64,000 nt of DNA from assembly GCA_036506155.1 (NCBI GenBank), contig DASXSF010000037.1, positions 62,001 through 126,000 on the forward strand, written 5' to 3'. The notes beneath the pieces were generated by a model. The model made no database searches. It had not been told where the DNA came from and worked only from the letters and a program-made list of their open reading frames with translations. Made by a program: the position numbers and the translations under genes. Below, in pieces: positions 26,334 to 35,820 of this stretch. The DNA is from DASXRA01 sp036506155 (GTDB lineage Bacteria; Actinomycetota; Actinomycetes; Mycobacteriales; Jatrophihabitantaceae). Numbering within the stretch: position 1 is the first letter of the stretch; every line of letters begins with the position of its first letter.

Positions 26334-27125
26334 GTGGCGGATGATGCACTGATGGCGCTGCCTCGGGGTGTCAGCACGTCGCTTGCCGGCGGCGGCGCGG
26401 TGCTGGTGGGCGGGCTGATCGGGCTGGTCTGGTGGCTGCGCCGCCGGCGCCGCGGGCCGCTCGCCCCGCCGCGTCCGGGCGTACGACGGGGTCTTGTCGC
26501 CGCGGTCGTTGTCCTGCTGGTGCTCGTCGGGATCGGGATTGTATGGCGATCGAAGGTCGCGCTCGACACCGTCGCCGACTGCGGGACTTCAGTCGGCGCA
26601 CAGCGATCGGCTGATCCTGCGCTGGTGGCGGAGAAGGTGATTACCTGGCCGGAGACGGGGCTCGGACTCCTTTACGGGGACGCGGTCGGTGCGTCGCTGT
26701 GCTGGTACCCACCGGCCGACTACTACGTGGACTTGCACTCCGGCAGGTACCTCGGGGCGCGCTTCATGAACGTCGGCGACATCGTCCTCGCTCCGCCGTT
26801 CAAGGTCCACGTACACAACCCGCAAGCACTGGCCGAGCACGAGGCGCGCCACCGATCGCAGTGGGCAGTCGTTACCGCCATCGGTGGTCCGCTCGCCTTT
26901 CCCATCCTCTACGGTGTCGCCGACTTCTTCTTTCCCGGGTCCCGCAATCCCTTCGAAAGGCTCGCCGGCCTGGAATCGGGCGGGTACGCTCACGCCGGCA
27001 TCGCACCGGTGATCGGCTGGCCGCAACTGCTCGTGCTCCTGGCGGCCGGGGCGCTGATCGGGGTGTTCGTCTATCACCGGCTGCGCCGGGGACGCCCGCT
27101 CAGACTGTCGCGGCCCGGGCGTTGA
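26334..27125 (+). CDS. Membrane protein with HExxH motif, unknown function
   Basis: A 263-residue protein not matched to a named family. It has predicted membrane segments at about 17-36, 53-71 and 229-248, and a hydrophobic stretch at 177-200. Between them is a soluble part with HEARH at residues 169-173, followed by Gln176-Trp177 and a conserved-looking NPFERLAG (Glu208) and GGY. This HExxH-then-Glu spacing is what gluzincin-type membrane metalloproteases show, so a peptidase role is possible but unproven. The start is uncertain: GTG 26334 or ATG 26352, neither with a ribosome site. It lies 18 bases after glnD and may be co-transcribed. Confidence 0.75.
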   Translation: MADDALMALPRGVSTSLAGGGAVLVGGLIGLVWWLRRRRRGPLAPPRPGVRRGLVAAVVVLLVLVGIGIVWRSKVALDTVADCGTSVGAQRSADPALVAEKVITWPETGLGLLYGDAVGASLCWYPPADYYVDLHSGRYLGARFMNVGDIVLAPPFKVHVHNPQALAEHEARHRSQWAVVTAIGGPLAFPILYGVADFFFPGSRNPFERLAGLESGGYAHAGIAPVIGWPQLLVLLAAGALIGVFVYHRLRRGRPLRLSRPGR

Positions 27126-27169
27126 GATCTCCCACAGACCGGACGTATCCCACTCCCGAGACCGCCCGG

Positions 27170-27175
27170 TAATCT
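27170..27175 (+). promoter_or_regulatory. Candidate gltB -10
   Basis: TAATCT (TANNNT) lies in the 113-base gap before gltB and would give a leader of about 57 bases ending in the AGGAGG ribosome site at 27229-27234. No -35 and no obvious riboswitch were seen in this gap. Confidence 0.35.
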
Positions 27176-27238
27176 GGCAGGCAGCCGCGGGCCGGTGCCG
27201 TCCCGACAACACGTTTCGAGCATCGGCCAGGAGGTCGT

Positions 27239-30200
27239 GTGGGCTTCAGCGCTGTGCCGCCCGCCACGGGCTTATACGACCCTCGCTACGAATCCGACTC
27301 ATGCGGAGTTGCGCTGCTCGCCGATCTGGGCGGGCGAGCCAGCCACCGGATGGTGGCGCAGGCGCTCATCGCACTGCGCAACCTGGAGCACCGCGGCGCC
27401 GCGGGTGCGGAGCCCGAGTCCGGCGACGGCGCTGGCATGAGCGTGCAGGTGCCGGATGCGTTCCTGCGCGCCGTGGTGCCGTTCGAACTGCCACCTATCG
27501 GCGACTACGCCGTCGGCATGGCGTTCCTGCCGGTCGACGAAACGGCACGGGCCAAGGTCATGGCGCTCGTCGAGGAGGTCGCCGCCGAGGAGGGCCTTTC
27601 CGCGCTGGGCTGGCGCGACGTACCGACCGATCCGGCCGGGCTCGGGCCAACGGCACGAAGCGTCATGCCGGCGTTCGCGCAGCTGTTCGTCGGCGGCGCG
27701 TCCGGCATGGACCTGGAACGGCGCGTGTTCTGCCTGCGCAAGGTCGCAGAGCGGCGCGCCCGGGAAACATCAGCCGACCTGTACTTTCCGTCGCTGTCCG
27801 CGCGCACGCTCGTGTACAAGGGCATGCTCACTACTCGGCAGCTCGGCACGTTCTTCGCCGATCTCGCCGACGAGCGGTTCGCCACTGCGATCGCCCTGGT
27901 GCACAGCCGCTTCTCGACCAACACGTTCCCGTCATGGCCGCTCGCCCATCCATACCGCTACATCGCGCACAACGGCGAGATCAACACGATCCGGGATAAC
28001 CGCAACTGGATGCGCACCCGCGAGGCACAGCTCGCGAGCGACCTCATCCCCGGCGACATCAGCCGGCTGTTCCCGATCTGCACGCCCGGCCTGTCCGACT
28101 CGGCCAGCTTCGACGAGGTGCTCGAACTGCTCCACCTGGGTGGGCGCAGCCTGCCGCACGCGGTCCTCATGATGATCCCCGAGGCGTGGGAGAACGCTGC
28201 CACGGTGAGCTCGCAAGCCGGCAATGTCACAGCGATGGACCCGGCGCGCCGCGATTTCTACGCCTTCCACGCGGCCTTGATGGAGCCGTGGGACGGCCCG
28301 GCAAGTGTCACGTTCACCGACGGCTCGGTCATCGGAGCCGTCCTGGACCGCAACGGGCTGCGCCCCGGGCGTTGGTGGCGCACCTCCGACGGGCTGGTCG
28401 TACTCGCCAGCGAGGCGGGTGTGCTCGATATCGACCCGGCGAGCGTCGTCGAAAAGGGCCGGTTGCAGCCGGGGCGGATGTTCCTCGTCGACACCGTACG
28501 GGGGCGTATCGTCCACGACGTCGAGATCAAGGCCGAGCTTGCCGCCGAGCACCCCTACGGCGAGTGGGTGCACGCCGGGCAGCTGCACCTCGACAGGCTG
28601 GCACCGCGTGAGCACGTCGCCGTCTCGCACGAGTCCGTTACCCGCCGGCAGCAGGTGTTCGGCTACACCGAGGAGGAGCTGCGCATCCTCGTCGCCCCGA
28701 TGGCCGCAGCCGGCGCGGAGCCGATCGGGTCGATGGGCACCGACACCCCACTGGCCGGGCTTTCACAGCGGCCCCGCCTGCTCTACGACTACTTCACCGA
28801 GCTGTTCGCGCAGGTCACCAACCCGCCACTGGATGCGATCCGCGAGGAGATGGTGACCTCGCTCGCCGGCACTGTCGGCCCCGAGCAGAACCTGCTCGCG
28901 CCCGGCCCGGCCTCGTGCCGCCAGGTCGTCATCCCGCATCCGGTGATCGCCAACGACGAGCTTGCCAAGATCTGGCACATCAACGCCGACGGCGACCTGC
29001 CCGGATTCCAGTGCACGCTCATCGACGGGCGTTACCGCGTGCTTGGCGGGGCAGAGGCACTGGCCGGCGCGATCGAGCAGGTGCGCCGGGCCTGCTCCGA
29101 CGCCATCGACGCCGGGGCGCGCATCCTTATCCTGTCCGACCGCGGCTGCGACGAGGACCATGCGCCGATCCCGTCCTTGCTGCTCACCGCCGCCGTGCAC
29201 CACCACCTGGTGCGCACCCGGCAGCGCACGAAGGTGGGGCTGATCGTCGAGTCGGGCGACTGCCGCGAGGTGCACCACGTGGCGCTGCTCCTCGGGTACG
29301 GCGCCGCGGCGGTCAACCCTTACCTCGCGTTCGAGACGATCGAGGACCTCGTCGCGCGAGGAGCAATCAGCGCGATCCCTCCGAAGCAGGCCATCGTCAA
29401 CTACGTCAAGGCGCTGAGCAAGGGCGTGCTCAAGGTGATGTCGAAGATGGGCATCTCGACGATCGCGTCATACACCGGGGCGCAGGTCTTCGAGGCGTTC
29501 GGCCTGGGCGAGGACGTCGTCGACGAGTACTTCACCGGCACCCCGTCGCGGCTCGGCGGCGTCGGGCTTTCCGTGATTGCCGCCGAGGCAGCCGCCCGGC
29601 ACGCGGTGGCATACCCAGAGGTGCCCACCGCGCGGGCCCATCGCCGCCTCGACGTCGGCGGCGAGTACCAGTGGCGCCGCGAGGGCGAACTGCACCTGTT
29701 CAACCCGGAGACCGTGTTCCTGCTGCAGCACGCGACACGCGAGCGCCGCTACGAGGTATTCGGCGAGTATGCGGCGAAGGTCGACGAATTGGCGCGCCAG
29801 GGCGGGCATCTACGTGGCCTGCTCGAGTTCGCACCTTCCCGTCCGCCGGTACCGCTGGACGAGGTCGAGCCGGTGTCGTCGATCGTGCGCCGCTTCGCCA
29901 CCGGCGCGATGTCGTACGGATCCATCTCCGCCGAGGCGCACGAGACGCTTGCCATCGCGATGAACCGCATCGGCGGCAGGTCCAACAGCGGCGAGGGCGG
30001 CGAGGACGCGCGCCGCTACGTGCCGGACGAGAACGGGGACCTGCGCCGCTCGGCGGTGAAGCAGGTCGCGTCAGGACGGTTCGGCGTCACATCGCACTAT
30101 CTCGTCAACGCCGAGGACATCCAGATCAAGGTGGCCCAGGGCGCTAAACCCGGCGAGGGCGGCCAGCTGCCGGGCTTCAAGGTCTACCCCTGGATCGCGC

Positions 30201-31801
30201 GTACGAGGCATTCCACGCCTGGCGTCGGGCTGATCAGCCCTCCGCCGCACCACGACATCTACTCGATCGAGGACCTCGCCCAGCTCATCCACGATCTGAA
30301 GAACGCGAACCCGCAAGCGCGCATCCATGTGAAGCTGGTGGCCGAATCGGGCGTGGGCACCGTCGCCGCCGGCGTGTCCAAGGCTCACGCTGACGTGGTG
30401 CTGATCTCCGGGCACGACGGCGGCACCGGCGCCGCACCGCTGACATCGCTCAAGCACGCCGGGCTGCCGTGGGAGCTCGGCCTTGCCGAGACGCAGCAAA
30501 CCCTCCTGCTCAACGGGCTGCGCGACCGCATCACGGTTCAGGTCGACGGCGCTATGAAGACCGGGCGCGACGTGGTGATCGCCGCGCTGCTCGGCGCCGA
30601 TGAGTACGGGTTCGCCACGGCTCCGCTGATCGTGTCGGGCTGCGTGATGATGCGGGTGTGCCACCTTGACACCTGCCCGGTGGGCGTGGCCACGCAGAAC
30701 CCGGTGCTGCGCGAGCGATTCACCGGGCGTCCCGAGTTCGTCGTCACGTTCTTCGAATACGTCGCCGAGCAGGTCCGCGAGCTCCTGGCGTCGCTGGGCT
30801 TCCGGTCGCTGGACGAGGCGATCGGGCATGTCGAGGCGCTCGACACGCGCAAGGCGATCGACCACTGGAAGGCGTCCGGGCTGGACCTCTCGCCGATCCT
30901 CAGCGTCCCGGCCGCGCCATACGGCTCGGTATTGCGTCGCGTCCGTGCGCAGGACCACGCCCTGGACGCCGCCCTCGACAACACGCTCATCCAGTTGTGC
31001 GAGGGCGCGCTGCTCGACGGCACGCGGGTGTCGCTGGAGCTGCCGGTGCGCAACGTGAACCGGACGGTCGGCACCATGCTGGGCTCGTACGTGACCCGCC
31101 GCTACGGCGCCGCTGGGCTGCCCGACGGCACCATCGACATCACGTTCCGCGGCTCGGCCGGCCAGTCGTTCGGCGCGTTTCTGCCTGCGGGGATCAGCAT
31201 GCGGCTGATCGGCGATGCGAACGACTACGTGGGCAAGGGGCTGTCCGGCGGTGTGATCGCGGCACGTCCGGACGAGGCCGCGTCATTTGCCGCCGAACAC
31301 AACGTCATCGCCGGGAACGTCATCGGCTACGGCGCCATCAGCGGCGAGCTGTATCTGCGCGGCGTCGTCGGCGAGCGCTTCTGCGTCCGCAACTCGGGGG
31401 CAACCGCCGTTGCCGAGGGAGCCGGCGACCATGCGCTGGAGTACATGACCGGCGGCGTCGCGGTGATCCTGGGCCCGACCGGGCGCAACGTCAGCGCCGG
31501 AATGTCGGGCGGCGTTGGCTACGTGCTCGACCTCGATCCGGCGCTGGTCAACCGGGATCTGGTCGACGTCGAGGCGCCGACGTGCGAGGACGCGCTCGCA
31601 CTGCGTGCCATCCTCGAGCAGCACGCGGCGCTCACCGGGTCGACCGTTGCCGCGGCACTGCTCGACGACTGGGGTGCCGCGCTGGACCGCTTCGCGGTGA
31701 TCATGCCGCGTGACTACCGCCGAGTGCTCGAGGCGACGCGACGCGCGGAGGCCGCCGGCGAGGACGTCGACGCCGCCGTCATGGCCGCCGCCCGCGCCTG
31801 A
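27239..31801 (+). CDS. gltB: Glutamate synthase large subunit
   Basis: The GOGAT large subunit, 1520 residues, makes glutamate from glutamine and 2-oxoglutarate. A 21-residue propeptide precedes the nucleophile Cys22 (SDSCGVALL) of the class II glutaminase domain. The FMN synthase domain includes AQGAKPGEGGQLPG and ISGHDGGTGAAPLTS. The 3Fe-4S cysteines are in GCVMMRVCHLDTCPVG. The C-terminal GXGXG beta-helix closes the protein. The GTG follows AGGAGG by 4 bases. gltD, which supplies electrons from NADPH, is normally next but is missing; the next gene is convergent and abuts the stop. Confidence 0.97.
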   Translation: MGFSAVPPATGLYDPRYESDSCGVALLADLGGRASHRMVAQALIALRNLEHRGAAGAEPESGDGAGMSVQVPDAFLRAVVPFELPPIGDYAVGMAFLPVDETARAKVMALVEEVAAEEGLSALGWRDVPTDPAGLGPTARSVMPAFAQLFVGGASGMDLERRVFCLRKVAERRARETSADLYFPSLSARTLVYKGMLTTRQLGTFFADLADERFATAIALVHSRFSTNTFPSWPLAHPYRYIAHNGEINTIRDNRNWMRTREAQLASDLIPGDISRLFPICTPGLSDSASFDEVLELLHLGGRSLPHAVLMMIPEAWENAATVSSQAGNVTAMDPARRDFYAFHAALMEPWDGPASVTFTDGSVIGAVLDRNGLRPGRWWRTSDGLVVLASEAGVLDIDPASVVEKGRLQPGRMFLVDTVRGRIVHDVEIKAELAAEHPYGEWVHAGQLHLDRLAPREHVAVSHESVTRRQQVFGYTEEELRILVAPMAAAGAEPIGSMGTDTPLAGLSQRPRLLYDYFTELFAQVTNPPLDAIREEMVTSLAGTVGPEQNLLAPGPASCRQVVIPHPVIANDELAKIWHINADGDLPGFQCTLIDGRYRVLGGAEALAGAIEQVRRACSDAIDAGARILILSDRGCDEDHAPIPSLLLTAAVHHHLVRTRQRTKVGLIVESGDCREVHHVALLLGYGAAAVNPYLAFETIEDLVARGAISAIPPKQAIVNYVKALSKGVLKVMSKMGISTIASYTGAQVFEAFGLGEDVVDEYFTGTPSRLGGVGLSVIAAEAAARHAVAYPEVPTARAHRRLDVGGEYQWRREGELHLFNPETVFLLQHATRERRYEVFGEYAAKVDELARQGGHLRGLLEFAPSRPPVPLDEVEPVSSIVRRFATGAMSYGSISAEAHETLAIAMNRIGGRSNSGEGGEDARRYVPDENGDLRRSAVKQVASGRFGVTSHYLVNAEDIQIKVAQGAKPGEGGQLPGFKVYPWIARTRHSTPGVGLISPPPHHDIYSIEDLAQLIHDLKNANPQARIHVKLVAESGVGTVAAGVSKAHADVVLISGHDGGTGAAPLTSLKHAGLPWELGLAETQQTLLLNGLRDRITVQVDGAMKTGRDVVIAALLGADEYGFATAPLIVSGCVMMRVCHLDTCPVGVATQNPVLRERFTGRPEFVVTFFEYVAEQVRELLASLGFRSLDEAIGHVEALDTRKAIDHWKASGLDLSPILSVPAAPYGSVLRRVRAQDHALDAALDNTLIQLCEGALLDGTRVSLELPVRNVNRTVGTMLGSYVTRRYGAAGLPDGTIDITFRGSAGQSFGAFLPAGISMRLIGDANDYVGKGLSGGVIAARPDEAASFAAEHNVIAGNVIGYGAISGELYLRGVVGERFCVRNSGATAVAEGAGDHALEYMTGGVAVILGPTGRNVSAGMSGGVGYVLDLDPALVNRDLVDVEAPTCEDALALRAILEQHAALTGSTVAAALLDDWGAALDRFAVIMPRDYRRVLEATRRAEAAGEDVDAAVMAAARA

Positions 31802-32578
31802 TCAGGCCTGCGGGCCGAGCCAGGCCCGCCGTACTGCATCGGCGACGCCCGGCGCGGCGACGAGCAGCCCGTCCCCCGGCGGCAAAGCCGTATCGACGAG
31901 TCCCTGCCGGGACAGCACCGCAGCGCCGGCCTCCCGGGCGAGGGCGATGCCGCCCAGCACGTCCCACGGGTTGTACCGGCCGAGCACGGCGGCAGCCGCG
32001 CGGCCGGACGCCACAGTGGCGAGGCTGAGTGCGGACGAGCCCATGATGCGCGTCGTACAGTCGTGCTGTACGAGTCGTTCGAGCATAGCGATCATGCCCG
32101 GCCACGGCCGGCTGCGGCTCCACTCGGTGAGCACGACCTCGCCCGGGAGCCCCGTCACGTCCGCGCAGCGCACCGGGTTCCCGTCGAGCGTGGTGCCGTG
32201 CCCGGCGCGAGCGCTGACCACCTCGCGCCGCGCCAGATCCGCGACGACCCCGCCGACGAGCCGGCCGTGCGCCACGATGCCGACGCTGAAGGAGAACCAC
32301 GCCACACCACGCGCGAAGTTCGTCGTGCCGTCGATCGGGTCGACATACCAGGTCGGCCCACTGTCGGATGTCCCGCCGAACTCCTCGCCCACGATGCGGT
32401 GTTCGGGGAAGTGCCGCAGCACCGTGTCGCGCACATGTTGCTCGATCGCCCGGTCCGCGTAGGTAACCAGGTCGGTGGGCCCCGTTTTGGTATCGACCGC
32501 GCGCCGGCGCACCGGACCGACGTGCTCGATCGCCCAGTGCGCGAGCTCTTCGGCAAGCGCCAGCCACTCAACAGTCAC
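31802..32578 (-). CDS. Inositol monophosphatase family protein
   Basis: A magnesium-dependent, lithium-sensitive phosphatase fold of 258 residues. Motif A is WYVDPIDGTTNF with the upstream Glu-Glu in IVGEEFGG. Motif B is NPWDVLGGIALAREAGA. In Actinobacteria such enzymes hydrolyse inositol phosphate, histidinol phosphate or fructose bisphosphate, and the substrate is not decided by sequence alone. The start is GTG 32578. It abuts gltB tail-to-tail and lies 52 bases from the fructosamine kinase gene on the same strand. Confidence 0.92.
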   Translation of the reverse strand: MTVEWLALAEELAHWAIEHVGPVRRRAVDTKTGPTDLVTYADRAIEQHVRDTVLRHFPEHRIVGEEFGGTSDSGPTWYVDPIDGTTNFARGVAWFSFSVGIVAHGRLVGGVVADLARREVVSARAGHGTTLDGNPVRCADVTGLPGEVVLTEWSRSRPWPGMIAMLERLVQHDCTTRIMGSSALSLATVASGRAAAAVLGRYNPWDVLGGIALAREAGAAVLSRQGLVDTALPPGDGLLVAAPGVADAVRRAWLGPQA

Positions 32579-32630
32579 GACTGCACTGTGCCAGGCATTG
32601 AGGACATGACCGGGCTCCGCATCCGGCGGG

Positions 32631-33464
32631 TTAGCTGTACCGGCGGGCGATGTCCGTCGCGCGGGCGCCGTAGCCGCCCCCGAACATGACGGCGTGCGCC
32701 AGCAGCGGGTACAGCTGGTGCAGTTCCGTACGTTCGCGCCAGCCGTCGGCGAGGGGCGTTACTTCCTGATATGCCCCGACGATGTCCGCCAGGTACGGCG
32801 CTCCGAACAGGTGGAGCATCGCGAGGTCGGTCTCCCGGTGCCCGCCGTACGCGGCGGGGTCGATCAGCCACACGCGATCCGTACCCCACAGGACGTTGCC
32901 CGACCACAGGTCTCCGTGCAGCCGGGCCGGCGGTTCGGCCGGGCCGCCGAGCGACGGCAGGCGGAGCGCCACCCGCTCGATCGCGGTGACGTCGTCGAGC
33001 GCTCCCGTTTGGTGGGCCTGCCGGGCCAGCGGCAGCAGCCGGGTCGCCGCGAAGAACTCCGCCCAGGTCGGCGCCGGCGTGTTCGGCACCCGCAGCCGTC
33101 CGGCGAACCCCGGCCACGGCGCGCCGAATCCGTCCGCGCCCGCCGCGTGCACCGTCGCCAGAGCCGCGCCGAACCGGCGCGCCGCGGCCGGCGACGGCGG
33201 CCCGGCGTCGAGCCAGCCCAGCACCAGGACGTCCGCGCCCACGCCCAGCACACCCGGCACCGGCGCGCCGCCCTCGGCAAGCCAGCGCAGGCTGCGCGCC
33301 TCCGCGTCGAACATCGCCGGTTCGCCGGAGAACGTCTTCGCGAACGCCGGCGTCCCATCGGCGAAGCTCACCCGCCAGGCGCGGCAGATGTCACCGCCGG
33401 CCACCGGACGCACCGATTCGACAGGTGCTCTACATACGTCGGCGACCGCGCCCGCGACGTCCAT
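32631..33464 (-). CDS. Fructosamine kinase family protein
   Basis: A 277-residue kinase of the fructosamine/ketosamine-3-kinase family, an aminoglycoside-phosphotransferase-like fold that removes sugar adducts from glycated amines. It has the catalytic loop LHGDLWSGN and the metal-binding WLIDPAAYGGHRETDLAML, with FAKTF as the ATP-lysine strand. The ATG at 33464 is only 26 bases from the divergent pyk start. A TACGAT -10 lies 9 bases upstream of it. Confidence 0.92.
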   Translation of the reverse strand: MDVAGAVADVCRAPVESVRPVAGGDICRAWRVSFADGTPAFAKTFSGEPAMFDAEARSLRWLAEGGAPVPGVLGVGADVLVLGWLDAGPPSPAAARRFGAALATVHAAGADGFGAPWPGFAGRLRVPNTPAPTWAEFFAATRLLPLARQAHQTGALDDVTAIERVALRLPSLGGPAEPPARLHGDLWSGNVLWGTDRVWLIDPAAYGGHRETDLAMLHLFGAPYLADIVGAYQEVTPLADGWRERTELHQLYPLLAHAVMFGGGYGARATDIARRYS

Positions 33465-33473
33465 AGACCAGGC

Positions 33474-33483
33474 ATCGTAGGGT
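33474..33483. promoter_or_regulatory. Overlapping divergent -10 elements (pyk / fructosamine kinase)
   Basis: The plus strand reads TAGGGT at 33478-33483, 7 bases before the pyk GTG. The minus strand reads TACGAT at 33479-33474, 9 bases before the kinase ATG. They share two bases, so the two polymerases could not bind at once. Confidence 0.4.
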
Positions 33484-33490
33484 GGTCACC

Positions 33491-34921
33491 GTGCCGCGCC
33501 GCGCCAAGATTGTCTGCACCCTCGGCCCGTCGACGGACTCGCCGGAGCGTGTTCGCGCGCTCGTCGAGGCCGGCATGGACGTCGCCCGGCTGAACTTCAG
33601 CCACGGCGAGCACGCCGAGCACGGCAGGCGCTTCCGCGAAGTGCGCCAGGCCGCAGAGGCGACGGGCCGCAACATCGCCATCCTCGCCGACCTCCAGGGC
33701 CCCAAGATCCGGTTGGGCCGCTTCGTCGACGGCGCGACCGAGTGGCGCACCGGTGAGCGGATTCGCATCACGGTCGAGGACGTCGAGGGCACCCACGATC
33801 GGGTGTCCACCACGTACCGGGGCCTCGCAGACGACGTGCGTCCCGGCGACCGGCTGCTCGTCGACGACGGCAACATCGCACTGGTCGCCGTCGAGATCGA
33901 GAACGGCACGGACGTCGTCTGCGACGTCACCGAGGGCGGCCCGGTCAGCAACAGCAAAGGGCTGTCGCTGCCCGGCGTCGCGGTCAGCGTGCCACCGCTT
34001 TCGGAGAAGGACGCCGACGATCTCGAATTCGCGCTCAAGCTCGGCGTCGACTTCGTTGCGCTGTCGTTCGTGCGCGCTGCCGAAGATGTCAAGCTCGTCC
34101 GTCAGGTGATGGACGCCGTGGGCATCCGGCGCCCGGTCATCGCCAAGATCGAGAAGCCGGAGGCCGTGGAGCGGCTCGAAGACATCGTGCTCAGTTTCGA
34201 CGGCGTCATGGTTGCCCGGGGCGACCTCGGCGTCGAGCTGCCGCTCGAACAAGTGCCGATGGTGCAGAAGCGCGCGATCCAGATCTGTCGCGACAACGCC
34301 AAGCCCGTCATCGTCGCGACGCAGATGCTCGACTCGATGATCAGTCACTCTCGCCCGACACGTGCTGAGGCGTCCGACGTGGCCAACGCGGTGCTCGACG
34401 GCGCCGACGCGCTGATGCTGTCTGGCGAGACGAGCGTCGGCACCTACCCAGTGCAGACCGTCGCCACCATGTCGCGGATCATCACCTCTGTCGAGTCGTC
34501 CGGCGTGCACCCGCCCGCGCTGCAGCACGTCCCGCGCACCTCGGCCGGAGCGATCGCCAAGGCGGCCAAGGACATCGGCGACGCGCTGGACGCGGCCGCC
34601 CTGGTGGCGTTCACACAGACCGGCAACACCGTGCGCCGGCTTTCCCGCCTGCAGCCGACACAGCGGTTGCTGGCGTTCTCGCCGGACGAGAACGTGCTGC
34701 GCCAGCTCGCCCTGTTGTGGGGAGTCGAGGGGCACCTGGTATGGACCGTGCGCACCACCGACGAGATGGTGCGCCAGGTGGACGCAGCGCTGGTGCAGCG
34801 AGGCGTATGCCGGCGCGGAGACCGGGTGATCGTGGTGGCCGGCACACCGCCGGCGACGCCGGGCGCGACCAACACGATCCGCGTCCACCACATCGGAGAC
34901 GTGCTCAAGAGTGACCGCTGA
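33491..34921 (+). CDS. pyk: Pyruvate kinase
   Basis: A glycolytic enzyme of 476 residues converting phosphoenolpyruvate and ADP to pyruvate and ATP. It has the N-terminal RRAKIVCTLGPST and NFSHG, the active-site lysine segment AKIEKPEAVERL, the metal site ARGDLGVELP, and ATQMLDSM followed by PTRAEASDVANAVLDG. GTG 33491 gives the usual start; GTG 33482 is also in frame. A TAGGGT -10 is 7 bases ahead, so the mRNA is probably leaderless. tesB overlaps its end by 11 bases, an order shared with pykA-tesB1 of M. tuberculosis. Confidence 0.96.
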   Translation: MPRRAKIVCTLGPSTDSPERVRALVEAGMDVARLNFSHGEHAEHGRRFREVRQAAEATGRNIAILADLQGPKIRLGRFVDGATEWRTGERIRITVEDVEGTHDRVSTTYRGLADDVRPGDRLLVDDGNIALVAVEIENGTDVVCDVTEGGPVSNSKGLSLPGVAVSVPPLSEKDADDLEFALKLGVDFVALSFVRAAEDVKLVRQVMDAVGIRRPVIAKIEKPEAVERLEDIVLSFDGVMVARGDLGVELPLEQVPMVQKRAIQICRDNAKPVIVATQMLDSMISHSRPTRAEASDVANAVLDGADALMLSGETSVGTYPVQTVATMSRIITSVESSGVHPPALQHVPRTSAGAIAKAAKDIGDALDAAALVAFTQTGNTVRRLSRLQPTQRLLAFSPDENVLRQLALLWGVEGHLVWTVRTTDEMVRQVDAALVQRGVCRRGDRVIVVAGTPPATPGATNTIRVHHIGDVLKSDR

Positions 34922-35798
34922 CCTGCAAGCCCGATCCGGCCAGCCGGTGGTGGACGCCCTCGTGCAGCTGCTCGACCTCGAACCGATCGAGGTGAACATC
35001 TTCCGCGGCCGCAGTCCCAAGGTGTCGCACCAGCGAGTCTTCGGCGGTCAGGTCGCCGGGCAGGCCCTCGTCGCGGCGGGTCGCACGGTCGACGCCGAGC
35101 GCGCGGTGCACTCGCTGCACTCGTACTTCATCCGCCCGGGCGACCCCGAGGTGCCGATCGTCTACACCGTCGAGCGGGCGCGCGACGGGCGCTCGTTCTC
35201 GATCCGCCGGGTGACGGCTATCCAGCATGGCGAGCCGATCTTCGTGCTCGCCGCGTCGTTCCAGCTGCGCCAGGGCGGCATCGACCACCAGGCGCCGATG
35301 CCCGACGTCCCGTTACCCGACGAGCTGCCGACGTTGGAGGAGCGCTACGCGGGCTACGACGAGGTCGCCGCCTGGTTCGAGGGGACACCACGGCCTTTCC
35401 AGTTGCGCTACGTGGACGATCCCCCATGGGTGCAGCGCGCGCACGGTCCACGCGGTGCCGGCCCGCACCGGGTCTGGTTGCGCGCCGACGGGCGGCTGCC
35501 GGACGACCCGCTGATCCACGTGTGCGCGCTGACCTTCGCCTCCGACCTCACCCTTGTTGAGACGGTGCTCGTGCACCACGGCCTGGCGATCGGGCTCGAT
35601 CCAGTGGTGACCGCGTCGCTCGACCATGCGATGTGGTTCCATCGCCCGTTCCGCGCGGACGAGTGGTTCCTGTACGACATGGCCTCACCGTCGGCGTCCG
35701 GCGGGCGGGGCCTCGCGATGGGCCGGATCTACGCGTTGGACGGCCGGCACATCGTGAGCGTTGTCCAGGAAGCCATGCTGCGCGTGCCCAGCGTGTAA
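34911..35798 (+). CDS. tesB: Acyl-CoA thioesterase II
   Basis: A double-hotdog thioesterase, 295 residues, hydrolysing acyl-CoA to fatty acid and CoA. It has the N-terminal QRVFGGQVAGQALVAAGRTV and the C-terminal SLDHAMWFHRPFRADEWFLY. Of the E. coli TesB catalytic residues, Asp (FASDL) and Gln (VQEAM) are kept, and Thr228 appears as Ser. The GTG lies inside pyk (11-base overlap), so the two are coupled. It converges on the PLP decarboxylase gene across a 64-base gap. Confidence 0.94.
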   Translation: MTADLQARSGQPVVDALVQLLDLEPIEVNIFRGRSPKVSHQRVFGGQVAGQALVAAGRTVDAERAVHSLHSYFIRPGDPEVPIVYTVERARDGRSFSIRRVTAIQHGEPIFVLAASFQLRQGGIDHQAPMPDVPLPDELPTLEERYAGYDEVAAWFEGTPRPFQLRYVDDPPWVQRAHGPRGAGPHRVWLRADGRLPDDPLIHVCALTFASDLTLVETVLVHHGLAIGLDPVVTASLDHAMWFHRPFRADEWFLYDMASPSASGGRGLAMGRIYALDGRHIVSVVQEAMLRVPSV

Positions 35799-35820
35799 CG
35801 GCGCGCGCGCCTCTATCCGA

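Noticed and set aside
27126..27238. Riboswitch or leader regulator before gltB
   Set aside because: The 113 bases show no recognisable aptamer fold; only a possible -10 and a ribosome site.
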